Origin: Anabaena cylindrica PCC 7122
Lineage (GTDB): Bacteria; Cyanobacteriota; Cyanobacteriia; Cyanobacteriales; Nostocaceae
Direction of reading: 5' to 3'
DNA length: 64,000 bases
Assembly: GCF_000317695.1 (NCBI RefSeq)
Contig: NC_019771.1
Span: 5,322,001 to 5,386,000, forward strand
This document shows positions 45,494 to 54,215 of this stretch, one piece after another; within the stretch, counting starts at the first letter, position 1; the number at the start of each line of letters is the position of its first letter. The notes below the pieces were generated by a model, which was given only the letters and a program-made list of their open reading frames with translations, did no database searches and was not told the origin of the DNA. The position numbers and the translations under genes were made by a program.

Positions 45494-47785
45494 ATGTCCA
45501 TGACCACGATCGCCCCTGAACAGGTTAATCGCATCGTTTGGAATCAGCATCACGATCCCTTTGAAATACTTGGTTTGCATCCCGTAGAGCAAAATGGTAA
45601 GACTGTCTGGGCTGTGCGAGCTTACCTACCAAATGCCAGTGCAGCATGGGTAATAGTTCCTGAACAACGGAAAGAATACCCTATGCACAGTGTGCATGAT
45701 CCCCATTTTTTTGAATGCACAATTGAAACCGCAGAACTAACAAACTATCAGTTACGGATCAAAGAAGGGGAACATGAGCGCGTTACTTACGACCCCTACG
45801 CCTTCCGTTCAGTCAATCTAACTGAATTTGACTTGCATTTATTTGGTGAAGGAAACCATCACCGAATTTATGAAAAACTGGGAGCGCACCTCACCACTGT
45901 AGATGGAGTCAAGGGAGTTTATTTTGCCGTTTGGGCCCCCAACGCCCGCAACGTTTCCTTATTAGGAGATTTTAACCTTTGGGATGGACGCAAACACCAA
46001 ATGCGTAAAGGCCACACCGGGATTTGGGAACTATTTATTCCTGAACTCGGTGTAGGAGAGCATTACAAATATGAAATCAAAAATTTTGAAGGACATATTT
46101 ACGAAAAATCTGATCCCTACGGTTTTCAACAAGAACCACGCCCCAAAACAGCATCAATTGTCACAGACTTAAATACATACACATGGACTGATGAAAATTG
46201 GATGGAAGTGCGGCGTAACACCGACCCTCTCACTCAACCAGTTTCCGTCTATGAAGTCCATCTAGGTTCTTGGTTACACGCTGCTAGTGATGAACCAGCA
46301 AAAAGACCCAATGGGGAAACGCAAGCGATCGTTCCCGTATCAGAACTAAATCCTGGCGCACGCTTTCTTACCTACCGGGAATTAGCAGACCGACTCATTC
46401 CCTACGTCAAAGAACTAGGATACACCCATCTAGAGCTACTACCAATTGCCGAGCATCCTTTCGACGGTTCCTGGGGTTATCAAGTCACTGGTTACTTCGC
46501 TCCCACTTCTCGTTTTGGTAGTCCTGAAGATTTCATGTATTTTGTTGACCAATGTCATAAAAATGGCATCGGTGTAATTGTTGATTGGGTTCCCGGACAC
46601 TTCCCTAAAGATGGACATGGTTTAGCCTTCTTTGACGGTAGTCACTTGTACGAACACGCTGACCCCCGCAAAGGAGAACACAAAGAATGGGGAACGCTGG
46701 TATTCAACTATAATCGTCACGAAGTCCGTAATTTCTTGGTAGCAAATGCCCTATTCTGGTTTGATAAGTACCATATTGACGGAATTCGTGTTGACGCTGT
46801 TGCTTCCATGCTCTACAACGACTATTGCCGTGAACCAGGAGAATGGCTACCCAACCAGTATGGCGGTAGAGAAAACCTAGAAGCCGCTGATTTTCTGCGT
46901 CAGGTAAATCACACCATCTTCAGCTATTTTCCCGGTGTTCTTTCCATTGCTGAAGAATCAACATCTTGGCCAATGGTTTCTTGGCCGACTTATACAGGTG
47001 GACTCGGCTTTAACCTAAAGTGGAACATGGGTTGGATGCACGATATGTTGGATTATTTCAGCATGGACCCTTGGTTTCGCCAATTCCATCAGAACAACAT
47101 CACATTTAGTATGTGGTACAACCACAGCGAGAACTTTATGCTCGCCTTGTCCCACGATGAAGTGGTACATGGTAAAAGCAATATCATCGGCAAAATGCCG
47201 GGTGATACATGGCAAAAACTCGCTAATGTGCGTTGTTTATTTAGTTATATGTTCGCTCACCCAGGCAAGAAAACCATGTTTATGAGCATGGAGTTTGGCC
47301 AGTGGAGTGAGTGGAATGTGTGGGCTGATTTAGAATGGCATTTATTCCAGCATGAACCACACCAACAGTTAAAAGACTTTTTCCAAGCTCTTAACCACCT
47401 TTACCGTTCTGAACCAGCTTTATACACCCAGGATTTTGCCGAACCAGGGTTCGAGTGGATTGACTGTAGCGACAACCGTCATAGTGTCGTTTCCTTTGTC
47501 CGTCGTGAAAAGGATTCTGATAATTTTGTGATTGTGGTTTGTAACTTTACTCCCCAACCCCATTCTCACTATCGCATTGGTGTACCCGAAAAGGGATTTT
47601 ATACCGAGATGTTTAATAGTGATGCTCGTCAGTATGGCGGCGGCAATATGGGCAATTTAGGTGGCAAGTGGACTGATGATTGGTCTTTGCACAATCGTCC
47701 TTATTCTTTGGATTTGTGTTTACCACCTTTGGGTGTGTTGATGCTTAAGTTAGATAAGCAGAAGATGGCTGAACTGATGGCATAA
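45494..47785 (+). CDS. glgB: 1,4-alpha-glucan branching enzyme
   Basis: Forms alpha-1,6 branches in glycogen. 763 residues: N-terminal extension and two CBM48-like regions (~1-110 and ~120-230), then the GH13 barrel with the catalytic nucleophile in DGIRVDAVASMLYNDY, acid/base in SIAEEST, and the transition-state Asp in LSHDEVVHGKSN. The upstream AEHPFDGSWGYQ motif is the conserved region I variant. The C-terminal beta domain ends near MLKLDKQK. ATG 45494 gives normal length. A terminator follows at 47822. Confidence 0.96.
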   Translation: MSMTTIAPEQVNRIVWNQHHDPFEILGLHPVEQNGKTVWAVRAYLPNASAAWVIVPEQRKEYPMHSVHDPHFFECTIETAELTNYQLRIKEGEHERVTYDPYAFRSVNLTEFDLHLFGEGNHHRIYEKLGAHLTTVDGVKGVYFAVWAPNARNVSLLGDFNLWDGRKHQMRKGHTGIWELFIPELGVGEHYKYEIKNFEGHIYEKSDPYGFQQEPRPKTASIVTDLNTYTWTDENWMEVRRNTDPLTQPVSVYEVHLGSWLHAASDEPAKRPNGETQAIVPVSELNPGARFLTYRELADRLIPYVKELGYTHLELLPIAEHPFDGSWGYQVTGYFAPTSRFGSPEDFMYFVDQCHKNGIGVIVDWVPGHFPKDGHGLAFFDGSHLYEHADPRKGEHKEWGTLVFNYNRHEVRNFLVANALFWFDKYHIDGIRVDAVASMLYNDYCREPGEWLPNQYGGRENLEAADFLRQVNHTIFSYFPGVLSIAEESTSWPMVSWPTYTGGLGFNLKWNMGWMHDMLDYFSMDPWFRQFHQNNITFSMWYNHSENFMLALSHDEVVHGKSNIIGKMPGDTWQKLANVRCLFSYMFAHPGKKTMFMSMEFGQWSEWNVWADLEWHLFQHEPHQQLKDFFQALNHLYRSEPALYTQDFAEPGFEWIDCSDNRHSVVSFVRREKDSDNFVIVVCNFTPQPHSHYRIGVPEKGFYTEMFNSDARQYGGGNMGNLGGKWTDDWSLHNRPYSLDLCLPPLGVLMLKLDKQKMAELMA

Positions 47786-47821
47786 CAGTTTAATTTATCC
47801 ACATAAATTAGGATTTTGTAG

Positions 47822-47851
47822 GGGTACAGCAATGCTGTACCCTTATTTTTA
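47822..47851 (+). terminator. terminator of glgB
   Basis: GGGTACAGC/GCTGTACCC perfect 9-bp stem with AAT loop at 47822-47842, followed by TTATTTTTA. It lies 36 bp beyond the stop codon. Confidence 0.8.
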
Positions 47852-48065
47852 TGCTAAGGATTCAGTATACAAAATATTTGATAGATCAGAGAACAAGAAA
47901 TGGTCAGAGGGAAAAATTTTCTTCTACCTTCTTCTTTGTTCCTTCTGACTCCATACTTGTCGGTTAAGCTAAAAACATTAAATTAGGTAGGTTGGGTTGA
48001 CGCTAGGAAACCCAACATTTGCGGATTTTTGTTGGATTGCGCTGTCGCTTAACCCAACCTACATT
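47852..48065. repeat. repeat copy downstream of glgB
   Basis: Contains GGATTCAGTATACAAAAT (a second copy of 22154) and, from about 47952, ATACTTGTCGGTTAAGCT followed by TAGGTTGGGTTGAC and inverted AACCCAAC arms, matching the 1988-2110 repeat. The right edge runs to the stop of the Uma2 gene. Confidence 0.7.
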
Positions 48066-48809
48066 TTAAATTGTATCTGGATCGATATTTAATTCTCGCA
48101 ATTTTGCGGCTAACCGTTCGGATTTCATAGCTTCATTTTCTGCTCTTTTAGCTTGTATTTCTGCTTTTCTAGTTTCGTTTTCTGCTCTTTTAGCTTCTTG
48201 TTCTGCGCTTTCTTCTGGTGTAGATACTAGCTTTCCTTCTCGTGTAAAATACCGCAATAAACCGTTATGAATTCCTAAAAATAAACCTAGTTGTTGACTC
48301 CATAAATGTCCTTTTTCATTTGCTGATAGAGGTTGATATTTTCCATCTACTAAATGAAAACCTGCAAATTCTAATGTATAAGGATCAAACCAAAAATAAT
48401 CTGGTGTACGAAAAGTATTTTGATAAAGTTCTTTTTTATATTCTTTATCTGTATTAGCTGTAGTTGGTGAAAGAATTTCTAAAATTACATTGGGATATTT
48501 ACCGTCTTCTTCCCAAACAACCCAGCTTTTACGGGTTTTGCGTTCAGTTCCCAACACTACAAAGAAATCTGGACCTCGGAAATATTCTGATTTTTTCTGG
48601 TTAGGACTATAGTAAATAGTGAGATTTCCCGCAGCATAGAAATCATTTCTGTCTTTCCACAACCATTCTAAACATTTGAAAAGTAGGATTATTTGTCGTA
48701 GATGCAGTTCTGTTTCCACTTGAGGTTCGTCACTATATAAATCACCTGGAGGAAAAATTACATCTTGGGAGATGTTTTGTTGAAACTCTAATTCTTGAGC
48801 AATGATCAT
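48066..48809 (-). CDS. Uma2 family endonuclease-like protein
   Basis: 247 residues. The Uma2 (DUF820) PD-(D/E)xK core shows PDFFVVLGTERK (Asp), YPNVILEILSPTTANTDKEY with EI(L)SP, and LYQNTFRTPDYFWFDPYTLE. A coiled C-terminus (~205-247) has repeats of (K)RAENE(T/A)(R/M)K. Such genes are abundant in cyanobacteria, often in many copies, with unknown biological role despite the nuclease-like fold. It is transcribed alone. Confidence 0.9.
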   Translation of the reverse strand: MIIAQELEFQQNISQDVIFPPGDLYSDEPQVETELHLRQIILLFKCLEWLWKDRNDFYAAGNLTIYYSPNQKKSEYFRGPDFFVVLGTERKTRKSWVVWEEDGKYPNVILEILSPTTANTDKEYKKELYQNTFRTPDYFWFDPYTLEFAGFHLVDGKYQPLSANEKGHLWSQQLGLFLGIHNGLLRYFTREGKLVSTPEESAEQEAKRAENETRKAEIQAKRAENEAMKSERLAAKLRELNIDPDTI

Positions 48810-49170
48810 AAGATTGATATGGCATCAAGTAGTTATTTATTGATTATAACATTTATTGTCAGAATCAAGATATCCAGGATTTCAGGATTTACAGGATTTT
48901 TGTTAGTATCTGGATTTTGATGATTTGAAGATTTTAAGTATTTTTGTTAATATCTGGATTTTGATGATTTGAAAATTTCCAAAATTAATTGTGTGTTTCT
49001 CAAAAATAGTTCATCTAGAAAATAATTGAATCCTATACATCCTGATTAAGTCCTTGTTATCATCAGTGACAGAATTAGCAGAATAAAATAATTTGGTAGC
49101 CATGAAAATTATTTAATCCCTTCATCCTGAAAATCCTTAAATCCTGGATATCCTGATTCTGACATTTTCA
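48810..49170. repeat. gap with inverted ATCCTG repeats
   Basis: 361 bp with no gene. An inverted copy of the ATCCTGAAAATCC repeat (48858-48897) and a direct copy (49123-49163) face each other; a degenerate tandem element with ATCTGGATTTTGATGATTTG occurs twice (about 48909-48928 and 48953-48972). Confidence 0.6.
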
Positions 49171-49521
49171 CTATTTCCCAGATTCCAATTTAACAACCCG
49201 CTTTCCTAAATCATTAACTTGTTGCTTTACTTCAACCACTAAAATTGATAGTTTATCAAACATTTTATCCCGTTCTGACTGTGACCAATTTCGTCTGGAA
49301 TTCGTAGGCTTTGGAGGAGTAAGAGTTGTTCTAGAAGATGGAAATTGACGATTTTGACTGAGTGATAACTCAATTTGGTTTAACCTTAACTCTAATCGGC
49401 GTAAGTCAGACTCTAAGTTATTCACACGAAAATCTACTTGTTGTGATGAAGCAGAATTTAATAAAATTCCGCTCCAAATTATTATCACTAAAGTTCCAGC
49501 AAACAATAATTTTTTCAGCAT
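49171..49521 (-). CDS. small exported coiled-coil protein
   Basis: 116 residues. The N-terminus is a signal/anchor (LLFAGTLVIIIWSGILLNSA). The rest is helical: a coiled-coil (~30-58, VDFRVNNLESDLRRLELRLN), a Ser/Thr/Pro linker, and a second helix (~85-114, KLSILVVEVKQQVNDLGKRV). No family is recognised; such short exported coiled-coil proteins are common in cyanobacteria. ATG 49521 is clear. Only 33 bp separate it from the SDR/CIA30 gene upstream, so they may be co-transcribed. Confidence 0.7.
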   Translation of the reverse strand: MLKKLLFAGTLVIIIWSGILLNSASSQQVDFRVNNLESDLRRLELRLNQIELSLSQNRQFPSSRTTLTPPKPTNSRRNWSQSERDKMFDKLSILVVEVKQQVNDLGKRVVKLESGK

Positions 49522-49554
49522 TTTATTGACTGATTATCTATGATTATCTAACAG

Positions 49555-51036
49555 TTATTTATCCGGTTTTAAGCTAGAAAATATCTGGTTCCAGTTCATA
49601 GAGTTAGCATTATTTTCTCCCTGTTTTACCTCAAAAGTCAGATTACGCGCTTTTGGTTGTTGTAGAGATTGAATACAAATTTCAGCAACATCATCACGGC
49701 TAATTTTACCTCTGATATTATCACCTTGCTCAAATATTAATTCTTTTCCTCCTGTTGCTTCTGTTAAAGCACAAGGTCTAATAATTGTGTAAGGAATTCC
49801 ACTATCTCTTAAACTATCTTCCCCTCTTAGCTTCCAAGTTAAAATTCCTCCTAATTGATCATTTAATCTCACCGCTGGTGGTTCTTCGTCTAAATTAATT
49901 CCTGGTCTTCCAGGACGAGTTACCCCAGCAGAACTAATAAAAACAAATTGAGGTAAACTTTCACCACCAAAAGCTTTGATTGATTCTATTTCTAATGCAA
50001 AACTACCAGGATTAAATTTCGGATTTAAAGCTCCATCATATTCAAATTTGCTCAACATTAGTTGAAATGAACAAACTTTACTAGAGTCAATTGGTGGACA
50101 ATCTTTAACAGATTTAGCTCGAAACACAGGTGTTAAATCTGCAAAAGGAATGGTAATATCTATCCAGGTATTAGCTACAGTATCGAAAGCATAACTATAA
50201 CCTACACCATCCCATGTTGATTCTGTTCTTAAAAATATTTTATATCGCTGTCCATCACCTTTGAGACGCAATTTTACACCTGTGTAACCTGATAAATCAA
50301 TTGGTGGTGAAAAATTCTTAGTTCTCACAGAAGCAAATCCTCCAGAATTAGCGGTGGAAACATTACCAGCAAATAAGGCTATTTTTTCTAATATTTGAAA
50401 ATTGCTCGCACTAACACCACCCATGACTACATCATCTAGCGCACCCCAGATATTTTTTAATTCTTCTGATGGTTGAGTAAAATCAAATATCGCTTTTTCA
50501 CCTGTGTTTGGTAGATATTTAGCTGCTGCTTCTACTAAATTTTTTACACCTTTATATTCGACATTCTCAGGTGTATCGCCAACAATTTCTGGTAGATAAA
50601 ATTTCACGCCTTGATTATATTTAGCTCTATCTGGTGTGTCTCCTTCTACTGGTTGGACACGCACTGCTGTACAACAAATAACAGCTTGAATATTACTCAT
50701 AACTAAGCTGTTTAGGGTTTCGGGTTTGGTAATATCCCCAGCTACTAAGTCAACATCATTACCGACAATTAAACGCGCTTTTTCAATATCTCTGACTAAA
50801 CAGCGAACTTTATAACCCTGTGCTGACAATCTTTTTACGACTCGCTTACCAACTCCACCAGTTGCACCTGCTACTAGAATTACACCCATTTTGCTTCCTC
50901 CATTTGGTTGATTTTGATTGTCTTGAGGATGGCTTTGAAATAACTTTTCTACCCAGTTCAAGGCAGGAAATACCTCAAAGTAGGTGAGGGTTTTGATGAA
51001 TCTGCATAAGTCCCATTGAGAACGATTTTTTTCAGT
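49555..51036 (-). CDS. NAD(P)-binding SDR protein with inserted CIA30 domain
   Basis: 493 residues from GTG 51036 (GAGGAG about 11 nt upstream; the frame extends to TTG 51078). A short N-terminal extension precedes an atypical SDR/NmrA Rossmann fold (ILVAGATGGVGKRVVKRLSA, then VDLVAGDITKPETL). Residues ~180-350 are a CIA30/NDUFAF1-like beta domain (FDFTQPSEELKNIWGALDDV, VMGGVSASNF, and GGFASVRTKN). The SDR sequence resumes (FVFISSAGVTRPGRPGINLD, then YTIIRPCALTEATGG). The composite is known in cyanobacteria and plastids. Role uncertain; NDUFAF1 assembles complex I, which is only a suggestion here. Confidence 0.85.
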   Translation of the reverse strand, partial: TEKNRSQWDLCRFIKTLTYFEVFPALNWVEKLFQSHPQDNQNQPNGGSKMGVILVAGATGGVGKRVVKRLSAQGYKVRCLVRDIEKARLIVGNDVDLVAGDITKPETLNSLVMSNIQAVICCTAVRVQPVEGDTPDRAKYNQGVKFYLPEIVGDTPENVEYKGVKNLVEAAAKYLPNTGEKAIFDFTQPSEELKNIWGALDDVVMGGVSASNFQILEKIALFAGNVSTANSGGFASVRTKNFSPPIDLSGYTGVKLRLKGDGQRYKIFLRTESTWDGVGYSYAFDTVANTWIDITIPFADLTPVFRAKSVKDCPPIDSSKVCSFQLMLSKFEYDGALNPKFNPGSFALEIESIKAFGGESLPQFVFISSAGVTRPGRPGINLDEEPPAVRLNDQLGGILTWKLRGEDSLRDSGIPYTIIRPCALTEATGGKELIFEQGDNIRGKISRDDVAEICIQSLQQPKARNLTFEVKQGENNANSMNWNQIFSSLKPDK

Positions 51037-51276
51037 CACGATTATTTCTACTCCTCTACTGTGCTTTAATTGTATCAATTTTAAGTTTTACATTTGCATC
51101 AATTGTAAAATTTTTTTGAACTAACCGCAGAGGCTCTGAGAAGCCAGTGCGTTAGCAACTGGCGCGACACAGAGGCAATTAAGGAAGTTTATGATAAATT
51201 ATTTATGATTAGCATGGAAAATAAGTATCGGATTTCTATTATAATCAGGTATGATGAGTGCAATTTTATTTTGTTT

Positions 51277-51777
51277 ATGAGCCAAGTTGAAAAAGTTCAA
51301 ACTGAATATGAAAAATTTCCGCAAGGATTTTCCAGCATAATTATTAGTACAGTCAATGAAAAGGGTATTCCTAATACAAGTTATACTCCTTTTGTGATGG
51401 ATGAATCTAAAAATATCTACATTTATGTGAGTGGGTTAGCTAGTCACACTACTAATATTCATGCTCATCCTCATGTTGGTGTTTTATTTATTGAAGATGA
51501 ATCTAAGACTCCTAATATTTTTGCTCGTCGTCGTTTAAGTTTTGACTGTACGGCTACTTTAATTACAAGGGAAACTGAAAAATGGAATCAAATTGTCGAA
51601 CAATTTCAAGACCGTTTTGGAGAAATTATTGAAATGTTACGCAGTTTGCCAGATTTTAGAATTTTTCAACTTACTCCAACTGAGGGACGTTTTGTAATTG
51701 GGTTTGGTGCAGCTTACAATATTAATGGTGATAATCTCAATCAACTTGTACAAATTACTAAAGATAATAATTCCTAA
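51277..51777 (+). CDS. pyridoxamine 5'-phosphate oxidase-family protein (HugZ-like)
   Basis: 166 residues from MSQVEKVQTEYEKF (ATG 51277); the ORF is open to 51205 but with an unlikely extension. The split-barrel FMN-binding fold shows SSIIISTVNEKGIPNTSYTP, YIYVSGLASHTTNIHAHPHV and IGFGAAYNI. These match the heme-utilisation HugZ/PNPOx-like group. It may degrade or sense haem or a flavin, but this is not established. It precedes an alpha/beta hydrolase gene by 13 nt, so the two form an operon. Confidence 0.82.
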   Translation: MSQVEKVQTEYEKFPQGFSSIIISTVNEKGIPNTSYTPFVMDESKNIYIYVSGLASHTTNIHAHPHVGVLFIEDESKTPNIFARRRLSFDCTATLITRETEKWNQIVEQFQDRFGEIIEMLRSLPDFRIFQLTPTEGRFVIGFGAAYNINGDNLNQLVQITKDNNS

Positions 51778-51790
51778 TTCCTAATTATAT

Positions 51791-52675
51791 ATGCTGAAAT
51801 TTCAACCCCCTGGTTTTGGTCATCAGGTTATTAATACATCCTTGGGTTCAATGATATATTATACCCAAACTGGTGAACCTTGGGATATTTCTAAAATTGC
51901 AGAATTACCACCTTTATTATTTCTACACAATTTTGGTGGTGGTGCTTCTAGTTATGAATGCTCTAAAGTCTATCCAGCATTTGCTAATCAATATCGAATT
52001 TTAGCACCTGATTTAATTGGTTGGGGAGAATCTGATCATCCTGTAAGGGATTATCAAATTCAAGATTATTTGACTACTATTAGTGAGTTTATTCACCAAA
52101 CTTGTGATCAACCTGTAACGGTGGTAGCTTCTTCTTTAACTGCTGCATTTGCTATTCGTTTGGCTATTTCTGAACCTGATTTATTTAAAGATTTGTTTTT
52201 ATTTTCTCCTTCTGGGTTTGATGATTTTGGTCAAGGTGCGGGACGGAGATTACCGCTTTCGGTGATTAATTTGCCTTTTTTGGATAATCTAATTTATGGT
52301 TTAGGTGCGGAGAATGAAGTTGCTGTTAGTAATTTTTTAAGAAGTTTTCTGTTTGCTAAACCAGAACGAGTTACTCAAGAAATGGTAGAAGCTTATTTGA
52401 CATCTGCACAAAAGTCAAATGCTAAGTTTTCAGCTTTGGCATTTTTACGAGGTGATCTTTATTTTGATTTAAGTTTATATATTCAGCAGTTAAGAATACC
52501 CACTGTATTTTTGTGGGGTGAAGAGGCACAATTTACTAATATTAATTTAGGACGGAGGTTAGCCAGTTTAAATAAAAATGCGATTAGACATTTTCAAGGG
52601 ATTGCTAATACTGGTATATTACCGCATTTGGAATCACCAGAAGTTGTGATTGGTTTATTATATAAATACCTTTAG
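51791..52675 (+). CDS. alpha/beta-fold hydrolase
   Basis: 294 residues. The HG-type oxyanion segment is FLHNFGGGASSYE, followed by RILAPDLIGWGESDHP. The nucleophile elbow reads VVASSLTAAFAIRLA, i.e. A-S-S-L-T rather than GxSxG; this variant is seen in cyanobacterial hydrolases. The His region is GIANTGILPHLESPE. The distal Asp/Glu may be in FLWGEEAQF. Substrate unknown. It is the second gene of an operon with the HugZ-like gene; the stop codon is followed within one base by a MITE-like element. Confidence 0.85.
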   Translation: MLKFQPPGFGHQVINTSLGSMIYYTQTGEPWDISKIAELPPLLFLHNFGGGASSYECSKVYPAFANQYRILAPDLIGWGESDHPVRDYQIQDYLTTISEFIHQTCDQPVTVVASSLTAAFAIRLAISEPDLFKDLFLFSPSGFDDFGQGAGRRLPLSVINLPFLDNLIYGLGAENEVAVSNFLRSFLFAKPERVTQEMVEAYLTSAQKSNAKFSALAFLRGDLYFDLSLYIQQLRIPTVFLWGEEAQFTNINLGRRLASLNKNAIRHFQGIANTGILPHLESPEVVIGLLYKYL

Positions 52676-52676
52676 A

Positions 52677-52782
52677 TATAGCGGTTATCGGTTAAGTGAG
52701 TTACAAAAACCCCACCCCCAACCCCCTCCCCGCAAGCGATGAGGGGGCTATGATGTATTTCATTCAAATGCATACCGCTATA
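52677..52782. repeat. MITE-like element (TATAGCGGT ends)
   Basis: 106 bp with perfect 9-bp terminal inverted repeats (TATAGCGGT at 52677-52685 and ACCGCTATA at 52774-52782). The interior has CCCCACCCCCAACCCCCTCC and CTATGATGTATTTCATTC, shared in reverse orientation with 5048-5251. It begins one base after the hydrolase stop codon. Confidence 0.8.
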
Positions 52783-53110
52783 GTATAATTTTAACAGGTT
52801 TGAGGCGAACATAATAGGTTTATTTATTGTTAAACTTCATGTTGCAAGTGGTCAATTATTTTAAATATTGTTAATGTTGGGTTTCATTCCTCAACCCAAC
52901 CTACGATGAATTGCGATTCCACTTTAACAAGTTTTATGTGAATATGATTTAATTATACCAACTGATAAAAAATGGTATGAGAAGCATAAAAATTAAATTA
53001 CGTGAATTTTATTGATGTAAGAAGACTAAATATTTTTGAGATTTTGTTGGGTCGCGCTGTCGCTTAACCCAATCTACAATTTTATAAAATTCTAGTTTAG
53101 GTAATTAAAA
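52783..53110. other. gap upstream of the GFA gene
   Basis: About 330 bp made of the 73-bp repeat copy 1, a TTGTTGGGTCGCGCTGTCGC repeat near 53044 (the same family as 48030), and AT-rich sequence that probably holds the promoter of the GFA gene. No ORF. Confidence 0.5.
52851..52923 (+). repeat. 73-bp direct repeat, copy 1
   Basis: Starts GTCAATTATTTTAAATATTG and ends ATTGCGATTCCACT. Identical to 53595-53667 except one A/G. The interior has a GTTGGGT/ACCCAAC palindrome. It lies upstream of the GFA gene. Confidence 0.9.
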
Positions 53111-53503
53111 ATGATAACAAATATTAATAAAGCTGTTACTTATGAAGGTGGTTGTCACTGTGGTGCGGTGCGCTTTCGGGTGATGGTTGATAAATATAAA
53201 GTTGATGATTGTAATTGTTCAGTTTGTCGAAAAAAAGGATTTTTACATTTAATTGTTCCTAAAGATAAGTTTACTTTGCTGCAAGGGGAGGATGTTTTAA
53301 CAAGTTATCAATTTAATACGGGAGTTGCAAAACATAAATTTTGTAATATTTGTGGAATTCATTCTTTTTATATTCCCCGTAGTCATCCTGATTGTATTGA
53401 TGTGAATGTCAGGTGTTTAGATGGAGATGTGATTGGTGATTTTGAAGTTGTACCTTTTGATGGTGCCAATTGGGAGGATAATATTCATAAGTTAATTGAG
53501 TAA
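53111..53503 (+). CDS. GFA / CENP-V domain protein
   Basis: 130 residues. Zinc ligands of the GFA (glutathione-dependent formaldehyde-activating enzyme) family are present: GGCHCGAVRF, then CNCSVCRKKGFLHL, then FCNICGIHSFYIPRSHPDC. The name is historical; most members are structural zinc proteins of unknown function. It is transcribed alone and lies between the two 73-bp direct repeats, which makes it a candidate for mobilised or duplicated DNA. Confidence 0.88.
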   Translation: MITNINKAVTYEGGCHCGAVRFRVMVDKYKVDDCNCSVCRKKGFLHLIVPKDKFTLLQGEDVLTSYQFNTGVAKHKFCNICGIHSFYIPRSHPDCIDVNVRCLDGDVIGDFEVVPFDGANWEDNIHKLIE

Positions 53504-53594
53504 TATAATCGAGAGGGTGAGGAAACCCCGCCCCTACAGATGATGATTCTGCTGATATAAATAAATTAGCAACAGACTCTATTGATTTAGATTA

Positions 53595-53667
53595 GTCAAT
53601 TATTTTAAATATTGTTAATGTTGGGTTTCGTTCCTCAACCCAACCTACGATGAATTGCGATTCCACT
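53595..53667 (+). repeat. 73-bp direct repeat, copy 2
   Basis: Matches 52851-52923 with a single A/G difference. It ends 17 bp before the ATG of the DUF1629-like gene, so it supplies that gene's immediate upstream region. Confidence 0.9.
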
Positions 53668-53684
53668 AAATAGGAACAACTTTT

Positions 53685-54215
53685 ATGAATTGGTATAGAC
53701 CCATACCTGACGCTGATACATACGATGGATTAGTTTGTATTAACAAAGGAGATGCTGCATTCTTTTCTAATTTGATGAAAGACCATTATCGCCATCAAAA
53801 AAAAACTGAGTGGAGAAATATTCCTGTAAATATAGATATTGTGGGACAAGCAGGCGATTTTCCAAGTTTCATTGGTCATCATCTTGTATGTACAAAGAGA
53901 GCATGGCAACTAATACAGCCAATTATTACAAATTCTGTTGAACTACTTCCTCTAACTTGTAGAGAAGCTCAGTATTTCGTAATTAAAATAAATGATTTAG
54001 TTGATCCTTTAGACTACTCTAAATCAATATATGAGGATGGTTTCGGAGGTTTAATAAAGGTTAAATCATATGTTTTTAACGATGAAATAATCAAAAATAA
54101 ACATATGTTTTGGTTTTCCAGAGGTTATCTTACAGTTGTTTCAGAGACGTTCAAGACTTTTGTAGAAGATCATCACCTAAAAAGTTTAATTTTTAGGCAG
54201 CTACAAATGCTTTGA
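53685..54215 (+). CDS. DUF1629/Imm11-like protein (possible immunity protein)
   Basis: 176 residues. The arrangement GDFPSFIGHHLVCTKRAWQL, VELLPLTCREAQYFVIKIND, LVDPLDYSKS, HMFWFSRGYLTVVSETFKTF and LKSLIFRQL follows the DUF1629 (PF07791) pattern, part of the Imm11 immunity group in polymorphic-toxin systems. No toxin or secretion gene is adjacent, so it would be an orphan. Sequence evidence is by pattern only. The upstream bases come from the 73-bp repeat. An Ig-like remnant lies 80 bp downstream. Confidence 0.6.
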   Translation: MNWYRPIPDADTYDGLVCINKGDAAFFSNLMKDHYRHQKKTEWRNIPVNIDIVGQAGDFPSFIGHHLVCTKRAWQLIQPIITNSVELLPLTCREAQYFVIKINDLVDPLDYSKSIYEDGFGGLIKVKSYVFNDEIIKNKHMFWFSRGYLTVVSETFKTFVEDHHLKSLIFRQLQML

